Source of the DNA: Asterias amurensis
Taxonomy: Eukaryota; Echinodermata; Asteroidea; Forcipulatida; Asteriidae
Direction of reading: 5' to 3'
Assembly (NCBI RefSeq): GCF_032118995.1
Contig: NC_092662.1
Location: 16,257,701 to 16,321,700 of the forward strand
Length of the DNA stretch: 64,000 nt
Below the pieces are notes generated by a model, which ran no database searches, was not told the DNA's origin, and worked only from the letters and a program-made list of their open reading frames with translations. Below, piece by piece: positions 1 through 11,927 of this stretch (positions within the stretch are counted from its first letter, which is position 1; each line of letters begins with the position of its first letter). A program made the translations under genes and the position numbers.

Positions 1-44
1 GCTTAGCAGCTTTATGAAATTGTGCCCCCGACATTCAAACTCAC

Positions 45-3000
45 ATGAACCAACGAGCATGAAACATCAGATCATCTCCCTTCTCTTGGAACATATAGAC
101 GATCTGAGCAATGAAGAGAGGTCGTTCGGGGTCATCTGGATGAACGAGGACGTAGTCACCGGCGTCCACCTGCTCCTCACCAACGAGGGCAGAGTAATAA
201 TAGCTCCTGGTTCCCTCCACTTTAATTGGATCACCGAGCCAGTCCACTGGCGTCTGAAAAATTAATTAAAAATACAGCTCTCAATGATCGAAACGCAGAG
301 TCGTTACCACAAGTTCTTTTCAGAACCAACACTACTCAAAAGAGATATTCACATGGTGCTACTGCAAACCTCTCTGAGTTGTAATTCCACCATGCAAAGT
401 TTCAAATCCTACTCAATTATTGTATTGTGCCAGTGTCACAAATCAAATCACAATAATTCTCTGGGGTTTTCCTCCCATATTTAAAAATCTTCCTTCCTTG
501 TCTTCTCTCCATTGTGTCGCGGCCGTGTCAGAGTGTCGCGGCCGAGTGGTTAAGAGCATCGAATTCAAGTTCTGGTGCTGATTCACCGGAGTGTGGGTTC
601 AAATCCCGGTCGTGACACTTGTGTCCTTGAGCAAGATACTTTACTATAATTGCTTCTCTTCACACAGGGGTGTAAATGGGTACCTGCGAGGGTAGAGGTT
701 GATTCGTGAATGAAAAAGCTTTCGGAGCGCCTTAAAGGGATGTTATTGGCCCTATGACAAGGGCACTAATGTAAAGCGCATTGATACGGTTTATTGTGAA
801 ATGCGCTATATAAGAACTGGTTATTATTATTATTATTATTATTATTGGGGTATTTGATAGTACAGTGTTTAAGTTCGCGTTTCTGAGCGTCCTTGGCTTC
901 ACAACCAGAATCAATGAAATGAAGAAATCAAATTCTGAAATTTTGAAGAAGAAAAAAAAAATCTTAAAATCATAATCTTTGAAAATAAATTCAAGATGAC
1001 TGCCCTACCCTCTTCTTCCTTTTGGTCTCCAGAGCAGTCTTGTGACCCCGTCGTCTGGTATCGATCTGATTCTCCTCTTCCTCGTTCTCGGTATCGTCGT
1101 TATCGTCTGCTTCCTTGACCGCCATATTTGGGCATCTTCTGGTGATACACGCCTGCTTACTGCGTCCTGTCCCGCCGAACTTGATCATGTCCTGACAGGC
1201 TGAGCATTTTCCACAATCGGGCGCTTGGCAAACCTGTGAGGAAAAGCCAAAGTTGAATAGCCCATATCCAGAAGTGCATTATCGCAGCTGTAACCAATAA
1301 CTGTTTCTACCGTTGGCCAGTGGATAACCAATGGCCACTTCAAGTACAACAGTAATTGGTTTTGCCATGAAACTAGGATCAAAATTTTGGGATACATTTT
1401 GAAAACCCCTGGAGTTACAAGAAAAGTAGATCAAAGAGCTTGTGTTTACGTTTGGACAAGATAACAGCAATTAGTTTTCCCTTACATTGTACATGTACAA
1501 ATGGTATGGAAATAAATCTGAAACCTGAAACCTGAAACCTGAAGCTGAAATCAGATAAAAGACTGACATATTTCTCATCCCTAGTCTAAAGCAGATGTCA
1601 GGAAGCCTTAAGAAAACTTTATCAGACTTTATCCTTCGACGTCTCCTTACCTCACATATACCGCATCGTCTCTTACGGATGATGTTGCCCTGCTCCTTCT
1701 TAATCTGCCCCTGAAAGAAGATGTCAAAGATTTTGGAGACTAGTGGAGTGACTGTCGCCATGGACTGCATGGTTTTCTTTTCCGCCTTGGGTTTCCTGGC
1801 TGCTTTACGCACAGCTCGTCTTTAAGAAGGGAAAATAGAAATATAATCACTCGACAAAAATGGAGAACACAAAAGAAAAGCAGGGGTTTAATAAATAGTT
1901 CTTGGAGGACAGTAATGCAGAGATAAGATTTGACAAATGTGGAAAATCCTGAAAAATGCCTTGCGGCCTGGGTTTCATAAAGCTGTTAAGCAGAAAATAA
2001 AGCTTGACAATTTTGTTTTTGCTAAGCAATGTAAACTAAGTATGGCCGTTTCTGTAACCCGTTTCTATTGAGCAAAACTTTTTCCGTGCTCCGCAAGTTG
2101 TTGTGCTTACAGGCTTTATAAAATCGGGGACAGAAAGCAAAAGAAGTGGGATGTAGGAGTAATAAAGGATCAAGGTTGGGCAATACATCACCGAGTATGG
2201 TTTGAATTCATGCCTACCTCTTTCCCAGGGTGACTCCAGCTAACTTAATAAGATCTCTCATACAGGGTGTTGTGATGAGCAGTGTCTCCTCTTCATCTGC
2301 TCCTTCATCGTAACTCTCAACCTGGGGGAGGTAAGGGATGAAGAAGGCAAAGACATTTTCAAGAGAGAGTGATAGATTTCATGTTCTCGTTGAAACCTCA
2401 TTTCAATCCAATTGCTTCCTTTCACTCTTGTTCACTGTCAAAATCACACAAAAAATAATTGATTTTAACCAACCTGTTCCACAACAAACTGTGCATGACG
2501 AAGCAAAGAGTCCTCAGTGAAGCTGCTACAATTCTCTGGTGGCACCGTCGTCTAAAATCAAAGAAAATGGTATGTTATCTTGTCAGCTAAATGTCTTTGG
2601 CCATATCTTGATATGGCTAAAGTTTCATAAACAGTTGATACGAAAGGCATGAGATTTCAAGTAGGAATGAGTACAAGGCCTGTCCTACATGTACACATGG
2701 TCTAAGCTCTAATTATAGACTTTTCAGACATTACAATGTTTCCAATTTTTCCCAAACAATTTGAAATAAGTAAGAAGATTGTCACGCCCGATAAAAAAGT
2801 TGTTGCATCAGTGCAAAAACGAAGTATCTCCTAAATTGTTTTATCTTACTAAAAACGGCCCTGATGTACACACAAAACATGGGGGCAAGATACATTGTTT
2901 TTGCACAGAGCGTTTTCGTGCGAGATCCCCTGTTTTTCAAGATTGACATACAATGCTACAAGCCATTTTTGAGTTATGGCGGATGAGTCGTTTTGATGGT

Positions 3001-6000
3001 GTGGGTTTGTATCCCACAGCTGCCACCATGAAATGAGTGGATATCTTCAGAGTACAACTTCCAGATACACGTTTATTCAGAGTAACTCATGACTAGCTTA
3101 CAACGGTTGTGGAAATAGCGCCCTCTAGAGTTGATATATTACAGCGGACGCAATACTACAACACTATAAGGTTTGGGTAAATTTGTGTGCATAAACCCAA
3201 ACCAAACAGTCCGCCATACCTCAAAAAGGCTAAATGGATTGATGCGATGAAATTAAAATTAAAAAAAATTTAAAAATAAGAAGTTATTTTGTGAGTTACC
3301 TGGATTTGGTTGATAAGATCCTCGTACTCAGCCACCGGGTTATTCTGAAGAAACTCAATCAAGATTTTACTCATGTAGATCTTCTCTTGCATTGCCTTCC
3401 AGAATGGAGTGTAGGCTTCAGATGGCGCCATCAGGACATACTCAGCAAACGCTGCAAATCATACAGAACAATTATTTCCACAAATATTGTTACTATTTAA
3501 TAGATTTAATAGATGGAAATTTGCATCAGGGATAACAAATATTAAACACCGATGTCCTTTTCTTGAAGACAAGCAATATACTGTTCGAAAGGTCAAAACC
3601 ACACCAACATTCCCTCAAAAGAGATTTGTCCACCACCGCCCAAATGTGCGAACCCACCTCCAACGTATAATCAAAGTGATTGAAAAAAATAAATGTTGGC
3701 AAACACGCTTACCAGTTCCAAAGCCAATCAATGCCTTCTCTCCTCCATCAAACCCAGCTGTAAACCATTCATTAATGGGTCCCATAGCTTTGGTTGGAAT
3801 TCCACCTGGTCATACAAAACAATAAAGTTAGCATCTTTTATTCAACATAATAATGAAAATATTTGCATTTCTTGAGCACTTTTAAACATTGTTTCCAAGT
3901 TCACTGGTCACTAACTAGGCCTTCAGCATTCCTAACACCATGTCCACTCCTTCATGCAGCACCAGCTGTCAAATTGGCACACAGGTTTGTTGCTTTTTGT
4001 TTACATTAACAATGCCCATATGTCAGTGAAAAAACTTCAATTTTAAAAAATCTCAAATTTAGAAAACTTATCTGCGCGGAAAATGCAGTTTCAAAAACGT
4101 CTCAGAAGAACCAATCCGAGCAGTGAATGACTCTACACCGAGCCCTCTGAATCCAAACAAAGAAACTAGAAGCTCAAGCTCTCTTCCATCTCAAACCAAG
4201 ATATAACAGAATCGATGCTAACCTTCTGTGCTAGAGTTGTCATCATAGATGGGTTTGACAAAACCGCTGAAGAACAACTCCTTGTTTTTCTCAATCAGGC
4301 CCGAGTCGAAGGCGCAGAGATGCGTGTTCTTGTCGTAAACACTGCAAACAAAAGAATCAGTTGCCAGGAATAATGCATGTCTAAGTTGTTTGATCAGAAG
4401 TGGGATATGAATTTCAATAGTAGAAGTCTCCCTGGCAACGTCAACCCATACTTACCAGAAGTTAGTGATTTTAAACTGGAGTCTTTCATCATACCCCATG
4501 GTCTCCTGCTCATCTCCGCTCAGTAACGACAGACTTGGATCAGTTAGAGTCACAAACTCATCCCTCTGAAACAAGAATTATCGTTAAAATAATAAACCAT
4601 CAATCAAAACAACATAGTACAATTTTTCAGTGGTAGAATAACCACAATCGGTTCCTATAGACCGTATTGAATAACCCCTAAAAGTCGCCATCTTGTAGGG
4701 CAAACCGTATGCGCGTCAAAATGCGTACATCATCGAAGCACGCAGCACCCGGTTTGATTTCTACAGCACATGCACACACACACACACACACACACACGCA
4801 CAGACGCCATCTTGTAGGTCAGATATTTGAGTCGCGTGACGTCATATTCAATACGGTCTATTTGACCCTTGCACGGTCAGCCATTTGTGTGTAGAGCATC
4901 AAATTTGGAACAGCAGTGAATAGAAGCATTATATAACTCTGTAATGTCAAGGAACTGTGAAGGATTTGTGAAAGCAGACTGTAATACTGGAACTGCTCTT
5001 CATGTGCTTTGTAAATCATTTGTGTCCTGCGGCGATGTTGGGTTTTGGTGCAAGTCTCAAAGGTTTCCAACATTTCAGAGGATCCTTACAACTGTAGGAA
5101 ACAGAACAGTGAACATAAAAGGGAAGGTACACCTTTGGTAATTGTCAAAGACCAGTATTCTCACTTGGTGTATCCCATCATATGCATAAAATAATAAGCC
5201 TGTGAAAATTTGGGCTCAATCGGTCGTCGTAGTTCCGAGAAAATGATGAAAGAAAAAACACCCTTGTTGAACGAATTTGTGTGCTTTCAGATAGGAATAT
5301 AAAAGACTTCTAGCTAGAAGTCTTTTTTTATTTTTGTGAGAAACTACCTCTTTCTCAAAAACTACATTACTTCAGAGGGAGTCTTTTCCCACAATGTTTT
5401 ATACTCTCCAATGCTCGTTACCAAGTCAGTTTTTAAGCTAATATTTGTTTTGAGTAATTACCAAACGTGTACCAAAAGCACAAGACTATCTGAAACACAG
5501 AAAGCCGCTCAAGATCAATGTTATGTCTACAGCAAGAGAAACTCACAGCGTCTTCAGGATCTCCTGGGAACATCTTAAGATCAGGGTCGTCCAGCATCTG
5601 GTGGCATTCCTTGCAGCGAGGCGGCGCTTGCTGAAAGAATCAAAACAAGATGCTTCAGTAAATGTTCCATTACAAAAGGTACATACAATTCAATATTAAG
5701 AAATTAGCGATTGCCATCTTTATACAACTTGGTCTGGTGCAAAATACATTGGCTTTAGAATGAGGGGTATTTAGTTTGAAATCTCACACAAGTAGCCAGT
5801 AGATATTTTTCCGCAGGGACTGAACAAAAATTGGTGGAAAGGGATACTGCCAACTTAGAGCTAGAAAGTTCAGTTGGTTGAGCGCCTGCACGCCGAACCG
5901 CGCTAATGATTAAAAATTCTTTGTTCACAGCCTCAAATCTTTTTATATTTTTGAAGTTAACCGACCCAGTGACAATGTCTTACCTTTGCTGGTGATTTTG

Positions 6001-9000
6001 GAATGACTGTTGGCTCTGGCCTCTTGCGCAAGCTTGGCCTAAAAAAAAAAAAAATTGAAAATAGCATAAGCGATTTGAAATCATAATTGATTATACTTGG
6101 ACACAATCTCCTACAGAGAATATTAAAATAATTTGGGGGTCTAATCATCCTTACTCGCAGCTAAGAGCTGAATTGCGAAGGACGCGGCTACAACGTGTTC
6201 GAGAAGCAGGCATGCAAGGGCACCTTTGGCTGCCAGCCACATCAACCCATTATGACCACGGGTGCACAGCCAAGATCGAAAAGTGTTCGATTTTTTTTCC
6301 CGAGGGAGGAAAACTGATTAGTCTAAAAAACCCTCGTGGCACAGCAGAGAATCAATGCACACCTCTACTCACATATGGCCCCGGCCGGGAATCGAACCGG
6401 GGTCACCTTGGTGAGAGGCGAGCGCTTTACGCACACGCCAACCATGCCACAGAATATTCAGACAACTGGTAATGCTGGAGATGCTTCAGCTGCTAATGTC
6501 ACGCTCTCTACGAACCAAGATAAAGTACAACATTGGTACCTTGGCCAAATCAGTGTCAATGTTAGCTAACAATGATTTGACCTCCGACATATGTTTACAA
6601 AAGGGCCACCACAGAGCCTGAACTGCCTGCCTAAGTCTTGCAAAAAGAAACAACGATCAACCAATCCATTAAACATGTTAACTCACTTCTCATCAGACTC
6701 TTCAACTTTGACCTCCGACCCGTCAGTTTCCTCCTTCATCAATTCTGCTTCATCTTCCTCGGTCTTAATCCTTTTCTCTTCTTGACCTTCTTTCTCTTGC
6801 TTGACCTCCAGGGAGCTGTCACCATTACTGCTGCTGGGTTTCTCATCTGAATCTACCCCGCTACCCCCTGAAGAAATCTCTTCACTCTTTCGCTTTGAAG
6901 GTCTGAAGAAAAAAGACGGACATTGCTCCTCAATTTTCATATACAAAAATATGGAACTCTTCAGTACAACACTGGTGCTTTGAACTCACTAAAGAAGCCC
7001 TCCCCCAAGACGAAAGAAAATATAAATAAAACCTATTTTTCGGGTCATGGCTGAGCAGTTAGGAGCACCACACTCAAGCTCTGGTGTTTCTGATCAGCAG
7101 AGTGGAGGTTTCACACAGGTCTCGACACTTGTGTCCTTAAGCAAGACTCTTAACCATTATTGCTTTGACCTTCAGATCGGATGTAAAGCCGTAGGTACTA
7201 TGCTTTTAAGGGCACAGGTAAGGGATAGTTCTGTGGTTAGCGAAATTGGGCCCAATGTCAATCTACTAAATTTGTATTTCAAAGACAGATTTTATGATGC
7301 ACTATTGAACACTCTCTACAAATGTATTCATTTTTTTTTTTTTACTTACAACTTTGTAAACATGCTCAGAAGGCTCTTCTGTTTCGGATCGACCTTCGGT
7401 GACCTCTTGCGCTTCCCATTGACTGAATCGGACTGTGGAGTTGTCTTTTCATCTTCGGGGGCGCTCTCCGCCGCCGGGGCCTTTTCATCTCCCCCTAGGA
7501 CTTTCCTCTTCCCATTGGTCGTCGCCTTCTTGCCTCTCTTGCCCTTCTTGCTGCTTGTGGGCTGCTCTGTCTCCATATCCTCCTCTGATTGGCTGGCCGC
7601 TGTGGTGGCGTCATCTCGATCAGCATCTGATTGGCCATTCCCGTTGCTATGCTCGAGTCCATTCCCATTTGTGGCTTTGCCGTTCCTCAATGGGGTGGTT
7701 GCTTTTCCATTCACGGCAGTTGTGGTTTTTTTCTTGAGGGCACTGGTAAGAAGTGTACCAACTTTGGACAGATATCCTTTCTGTTAGAAAAGAAAAGAAA
7801 AAAATAATAAGATAACACAATTTAAACGGCACTGTCAACTCTGGATATTATTTCAGCGAGCTGAAAAATATCACACACTATAAGTTGGGTACAACAAGAA
7901 ATGCACTTACCTCCGTCAAGCTTTCATCCTTCAAATCTTCTTCCAACTCTTTCAAACTGGAATGAAAGTTTGAAAATAAATTCCAATAAAAAAGAAAATC
8001 TAAATGATTTAACAGGAACATGACATTTGGCCTTGGTGCCCCATTCAAGTTTTCCAAAGGAAGTGCCCCTTGCAAAATGATGCTGGCCTTGCCCTCTCAA
8101 AGTTAAAATGCCATGCCAGCAACCATGAAATAAGTCTTGCTTAGAAAGAACAAATGTACAGTTTATGTTTAATAAATTTAAATATTTGGTGGTTTGTGAT
8201 TTGGCCAGCGGATGTCAAGTTTCTATGTTTTTAACATAGACGATAAATATATTGATATTGATTGATTGATTGATTGATATTACCTTGACTGGGTCTCAAC
8301 GGTTAAATGCTCAAACAGCAGCTTGCATTTCTTCTTGATGTAGCCCTTGGCAGAAAAAAACAAAAACAAAAAGTGTACAATTAAATTATATTATATTTCA
8401 CGTACCGACATGTATAGTTATGAAAGTGATGTGGCCAATCGGTCTATATATGGCTCTGGACAGGCAGTTGTTAAAGCGCCCTCGTGTGTTTTGTACTTAT
8501 TTTGTACTCACTTTTTCTGTCAGGTCCCCATCGTTGAAGTCTTGCTCCAGATCTTTCAGTCTAGAAATAAAAAAAGAAAACATTTAAAATACCTTCTGAG
8601 CATACTTATTCAGTAGAGTCGATTATACTCCACAGAAGTCCTCCGTGTAGCAACTGAAACCCAGGTTCTGCTCGCACAAAAGCCCTGGCCGACATGTAGT
8701 GTAGCCAGGGGGTGTCTGTGTGTCTTTTAGATGCCCCATTTTTAATTTGGACAGCCTGTTTTATCTGTCATTTTAATGTATTGTCAGTGAATTTGGACAC
8801 CCTTTTAGTTTACCAAATCTCGGCAAAAACCTAAAGTAAAAGCATATCAAATGGAATTAGTATGGACAACTTTAAAGGAACACGTTGCCTTGGATCGGTC
8901 GAGTTGGTCTTTGAAAAGCATTTGTAACCGTTTTTTATAAAATGCATATGAGTAGAAAGATGTTGTAAAAGTAGAATACAATGATCCAAACAAACAAGCC

Positions 9001-10878
9001 TCGAAATTGCACGGTTTTCCTTTTACCTCGTAGACTAACACGGTCGGCCATTTATGGGAGTAAAACTTTTGACTCCCATAAATGGCAGACTGTGTTAGTT
9101 CGCACAGTAAAAGGAAAACCAGGCAATTTCGAGGCAAACTTGTGTGGATCATTGTATTCTACTTTTAAAACATCTTTCCAACCATATGCATTTTATAAAA
9201 AACGGTTACAAACGCTCTTTATAGACCAACTCGTCCGATCCAAGGCACCGTGTTCCTTTAAATCAGCCAAACATTACACGTCTTCTTTACCCCCCCCTCC
9301 CCAAAACAAAACCACAAAACCACAAAAAAAAGGGGAAAAATTAAAAACCACAAGCAGGTTGGTGAACCCAGCTATAGTAACAACACAATCCCCTCATTTG
9401 CATTTACACTACAGTCCTGAAATGTCCAGTGACGAACGCCATACCGCCCTCAAATTCCTGTGGCTTTGATTAAGGTTTGTGTGGTTTGGTTTAGGTTTTT
9501 TTGATTCAGAAAAGACATTTTTTTCAGGTCCAGTGTTCAGTCCATGGTCCTTTCTCTATGGTTCAGCTGCAAATCCTTCTGAAATACTTCCTGAACAACA
9601 CAAACGGCCCGACACTTACTTTACAAATGCAATGGAGGCAATAGACCGATCCAGTAGGCTCCGCCTATGATGCACATGTGAGCAAGAACACGTGGGGCTC
9701 TCCAATACCTTTCTGCACAACTCTGCCGGGCGCACAAAGCATACGCGCATGCATGTCGGACCTTAGTGTCGGACCTTAGTGTCGGACCTTCGTTGCGTTG
9801 AGATTGGTCAATACGCAATGGGTCGGAGCTTAATGGATCGGTCTATTGTCCACAAGCCCACAAGACAATTATAGGGAAAGTTTCCATATGGCGCCACCAC
9901 TTTTTCATTCGATATGAAATAATATAGTATCAAATTTACCTCAATGAGATATCCTTTTTTTTTAAAAGGGTGAAAAAGTGGTGGCGCCATACAGAAAGTT
10001 ATCCCAATTATATCTCATTGTCTTGGTGAATTAATTTAAAACACAAAGTTTGTTCGGAAACAAATACAAAGTGGTATTCTTCGCCATTTGTTAAAATTTT
10101 TCCCAAACAACAGTCAATCATTGGCAATGCGCTCATGAAAAATCCAATGTACCACACAGCACAGGTTAGTTAGCGTGTTGTGGCTCTGCTACGGGTTCGG
10201 CACTCAACCATCATAAGGTTTATCGTGATTCAGAAACGCAATGCATCATGGGAAGGAATATGGGGCGGTTTCTATGCAGTTTCTATGACTCGCCCATGCA
10301 ACGACCATACCTTTGAGTGGGTTCTGTTTAACAGGGCCCTCTCTTGACATTTTGCTATTCGTGATAATTCTTAAAGGTGCTCCTTGGCGATTACATCCTA
10401 ACTTATGGGGCTCTAGGTAGTGTACCGAGTTACAATACAAATTACAAACAATAAAGTTTTCTTTAATTTTAAACAACACACAAATGATAGAACAGCAGAA
10501 ATAGAAGTCATTGAATTTGAACTTTTACTTTGAAATGAAGTACAGCAGGACTTCACTTGGGGTTATATTTTTTACCCCTCTCCTCCCACGAATGTCTCAA
10601 CCACCACCAAAACACTCTTACAGAAAACCTCGTGCTCAATACATTGTTGTCACCGTGAATAGAGCCCCATGCACTTCATACGACAAAGCGTGGAGTGTAT
10701 GATGATGATGAGCGAACGGTGAGCACGCCAGCACTCACACACGGGCACGACACGGGGCCAAACAACAACTATGTGATGATTAATAATTAAATTGTAAAAA
10801 ATAAACAGAATATAACTTAATTCACCTTCCTCCGACGTCTTGTGGAATGACAACATCTCCTTCCAGTCTCGAAGGCAT
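45..10878 (-). CDS. DNMT1: DNA (cytosine-5)-methyltransferase 1, N-terminal half (gene runs off the left edge)
   Basis: Maintenance methyltransferase that copies CpG methylation after replication in the nucleus. Seventeen exons can be joined in phase (about 751 aa): 10826-10878, 8512-8560, 8284-8345, 7911-7956, 7350-7780, 6687-6902, 5984-6038, 5547-5630, 4456-4565, 4223-4341, 3713-3805, 3300-3451, 2474-2551, 2218-2321, 1651-1819, 1009-1233, 45-253. In order they encode a DMAP1-binding-like N terminus ([18 protein letters not shown] then LKDLEQD), a PCNA-binding PIP box (QKSLLSMF, about residue 205), acidic and basic linkers, the RFTS domain ([17 protein letters not shown] onward), the CXXC zinc finger ([29 protein letters not shown]) and the start of BAH1 ([19 protein letters not shown]). 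The rest of BAH1, BAH2 and the catalytic domain lie outside. The start is the ATG at 10878, chosen because only this frame splices in phase to exon 2 and resembles the vertebrate N terminus. Head-to-head with FIRRM. Confidence 0.96.
350..500. repeat. Fragments of dispersed repeats
   Basis: ACATGGTGCTACTGCAAACC at about 352 has relatives near 27500-27550 and 51140-51180. TTCTCTGGGGTTTTCCTCCC at about 456 matches the tail of the SINE at 20770-20990. These look like short pieces of older insertions in a DNMT1 intron; no coding content is seen. Confidence 0.5.
533..846 (+). repeat. tRNA-derived SINE with ATT tail, in the last visible DNMT1 intron
   Basis: The element starts with a tRNA-like head (GCGGCCGAGTGGTTAAGAGC resembles a tRNA-Leu/Ser A box; GGTTCAAATCC is a B box) and ends in about eight ATT units at 821-846. 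The middle carries the phrase CTTGTGTCCTTGAGCAAGA, which recurs in this window at about 7125, 27350, 34850 and 43920, so those are related copies. It lies antisense to DNMT1. Confidence 0.85.
4657..4861. mobile_element. MITE with 17-bp terminal inverted repeats
   Basis: The left end ATAGACCGTATTGAATA is matched by TATTCAATACGGTCTAT at the right end. Inner sub-terminal copies of CGCCATCTTGTAGG lie at both sides. A CA dinucleotide run (about 4773-4797) sits inside. There is no open frame of note, so it is a non-autonomous DNA element in a DNMT1 intron. Confidence 0.8.
5117..5478. mobile_element. Palindromic MITE, family 2, copy 1
   Basis: The ends are inverted copies of each other (AAGGTACACCTTTGGTAATT at the left; its imperfect reverse complement at 5450-5475), and a short hairpin GACTTCTAGCTAGAAGTC sits near the middle. 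Related copies lie at 18953-19323 and, in the opposite orientation and truncated, at 49573-49866. It is in a DNMT1 intron. Confidence 0.7.
6200..6460 (-). repeat. tRNA-derived SINE on the minus strand
   Basis: On the minus strand a perfect B box (GGTTCGATTCC) follows a tRNA-like stretch, then GGCCGGGGCCATATGTGAGT and a tail with GAGGGTTTTTTAGACTAATC and TTTTCCTCCCTC. That tail resembles conserved 3' domains of SINEs known from sea urchins and other animals. It sits in the DNMT1 intron between the exons at 5984-6038 and 6687-6902. Confidence 0.7.
7046..7190 (+). repeat. SINE fragment of the 533-846 family
   Basis: GCTGAGCAGTTAGGAGCACC and the phrases CTCAAGCTCTGGTGTTTCTG and CACTTGTGTCCTTAAGCAAG match the family seen at 533-846 and 27283-27405. 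It lies in a DNMT1 intron and has no coding potential. Confidence 0.65.
8015..8115. repeat. Dispersed repeat fragment (CCTTGGTGCCC family)
   Basis: The phrase GGCCTTGGTGCCCCATTCAA and the following CTTGCCCTCTCAAAGTTAAA resemble sequences at 16720-16760, 50320-50430 and 60100-60220. It is an old repeat of unknown class scattered through introns here. Confidence 0.45.
8871..9262. mobile_element. Long palindromic MITE, family 1, copy 1
   Basis: Nearly the whole 392 bp is an inverted repeat: it opens with TTTAAAGGAACACGTTGCC and closes with its reverse complement-like GTGTTCCTTTAAA, and the centre around 9050-9080 pairs ATTTATGGGAGT with ACTCCCATAAAT. It would fold into one hairpin. Copies lie at 18635-18957 and 47437-47793. 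Antisense reading frames on both strands here are an effect of the palindrome. It lies in DNMT1 intron 1. Confidence 0.85.
9639..9848. mobile_element. MITE with CAATAGACCGATCC termini
   Basis: CAATAGACCGATCCA at the left pairs with TGGATCGGTCTATTG at the right. The right half has a unit GTGTCGGACCTTA present about three times in a row (9755-9795). A diverged relative with AATGGACCG / CGGTCCATT ends lies at 54796-55012 in MRPL21. DNMT1 intron 1. Confidence 0.75.
9868..10011. mobile_element. Short palindromic element, GGCGCCACCACTTTTTCA family, copy 1
   Basis: GGCGCCACCACTTTTTCA near the left end pairs with TGAAAAAGTGGTGGCGCC near the right end; outer ends AATTATAGGGAAAG and its inverted match flank it. 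A second copy lies at 11928-12070. DNMT1 intron 1. Confidence 0.75.
10826..10878 (-). CDS. DNMT1: DNMT1 first coding exon (53 bp)
   Basis: A short exon read as [17 protein letters not shown] plus two bases, ending at a GTGAAT donor. A longer reading in another frame through the same bases also starts with ATG but meets a stop when joined to the next exon, so it is not used. The IPQDVGGR end parallels the LPDDVRRR found before LKDLERD in vertebrate DNMT1. The splice join and phase are seen in the sequence; the start choice is inference. Confidence 0.85.
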
Positions 10879-11837
10879 TCTTTATAGTAAAACTGTAAAC
10901 TTAAGTGTCAAAATAGCGATAAATTTATTAACAAACAATTCAAAAGCGTACGGTATGTGTGTGTTGACTTGGTTTGTACACACACGAGTTATGATATGTG
11001 CACGACAGGGACTTTCGCGCCATAAGATCGGAAGAATCCCGGGAAATTCTACGGATATTCCATTTTTGTAGGGGTAGATTTGAAAAAGAAAACAAATAGT
11101 ATAATTACACATTTATTTGTAATTCGAGACAAAAATAACAATTAAAAAGTATCTCAAAAGCCGGTAACGTTGTAAGGTGTTCCAAAAATTAACAAATTTA
11201 CTTTATTTAAGAGTTTTTAATAAATCAAGTTTTCGAAAGAATAATACACCCCTGTAATTTAATGTGATTTGGTATCGTCCAATGAACCGACCCGAATATG
11301 AATGTTTAGACATCATGGCGGCGATTACAAACAATCTTCCCGATCACGTCAGTCTGTCTTTGAGTTTACGAATGTAAGAATTCTTGGAATTCTTTGTCAC
11401 TAATCGGAGGAAAGTGTGGTAAGCGAGTAAAAGGATTAGTGAGTTTGTATGATTCCAGAGATTCTTAGAATTTGGATGCCAAAATAGGATCAACAAGCAG
11501 CGATCTGATCGGAACTTTGACCCCACTTGTCAGCTTGTGTGGCCAAGGTTCACCTAGCATTGGCCACACAGGGGCAGTGCCAGTCAGTGGGGCTAATCTA
11601 AAGTGAGATGAGAGCGAGGGTTAAATAATGAAACGAATTTAATTAAATAGAGCTGGTTGGCTGAGGCTGTGCATCTATGTCATTATCATCATTCATGATG
11701 TGTGGGGTTGACATGGTAAAATTGTTCGTTAATAAAAAATACGGATAATTCCTTCATCCCCATGGACATGGTTGAATGAATGCACACGAGCATGTGAGAT
11801 TTATTAAGTTTGTATGTAAATGTAGGCCAAAATGTAG

Positions 11838-11906
11838 TTGCGATAGCGTAACCCTCGTGCCGGAGGCAGGAGGGTTACGTTGAGAGAGGGTTACGTTATT
11901 GCAACT
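11838..11906. repeat. Hairpin repeat of the GTAACCCTC type
   Basis: GTTGCGATAGCGTAACCCTC at the left is mirrored by GAGGGTTACGTTATTGCAAC at the right, with GGCAGGAGGGTTACG in the middle. Related shorter pieces occur at about 43820-43880 and 44568-44615 near nucleoside hydrolase A. Confidence 0.6.
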
Positions 11907-11927
11907 AGCCAAAATGCCTTTGCCTTT

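Noticed and set aside
6375-6450. A true tRNA gene on the minus strand
   Set aside because: It has a good B box but no complete cloverleaf, and it continues into a known SINE-type tail. The same reasoning applies to the tRNA-like pieces at 17742, 33230, 52060 and 53775.
7047-7787. A 246-codon plus-strand frame
   Set aside because: It runs through a SINE fragment and antisense to the DNMT1 exon at 7350-7780, whose minus-strand product includes the PIP box.
8847-9469. Overlapping 101- and 162-codon frames on opposite strands with similar sequences
   Set aside because: They are produced by the palindrome of the family 1 MITE, which reads the same on both strands.
10829-10856. ATG at 10856 ([11 protein letters not shown]) as the DNMT1 start
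   Set aside because: In this frame the join to the exon at 8512-8560 gives a stop; the frame starting at 10878 gives a family-like N terminus.
11304-11376. Upstream ATG (MAAITNNLPDHVS...) as the FIRRM start
   Set aside because: If the donor at 11374 is used the frame does not match the coding frame of the next exon; it could only be a short upstream frame.
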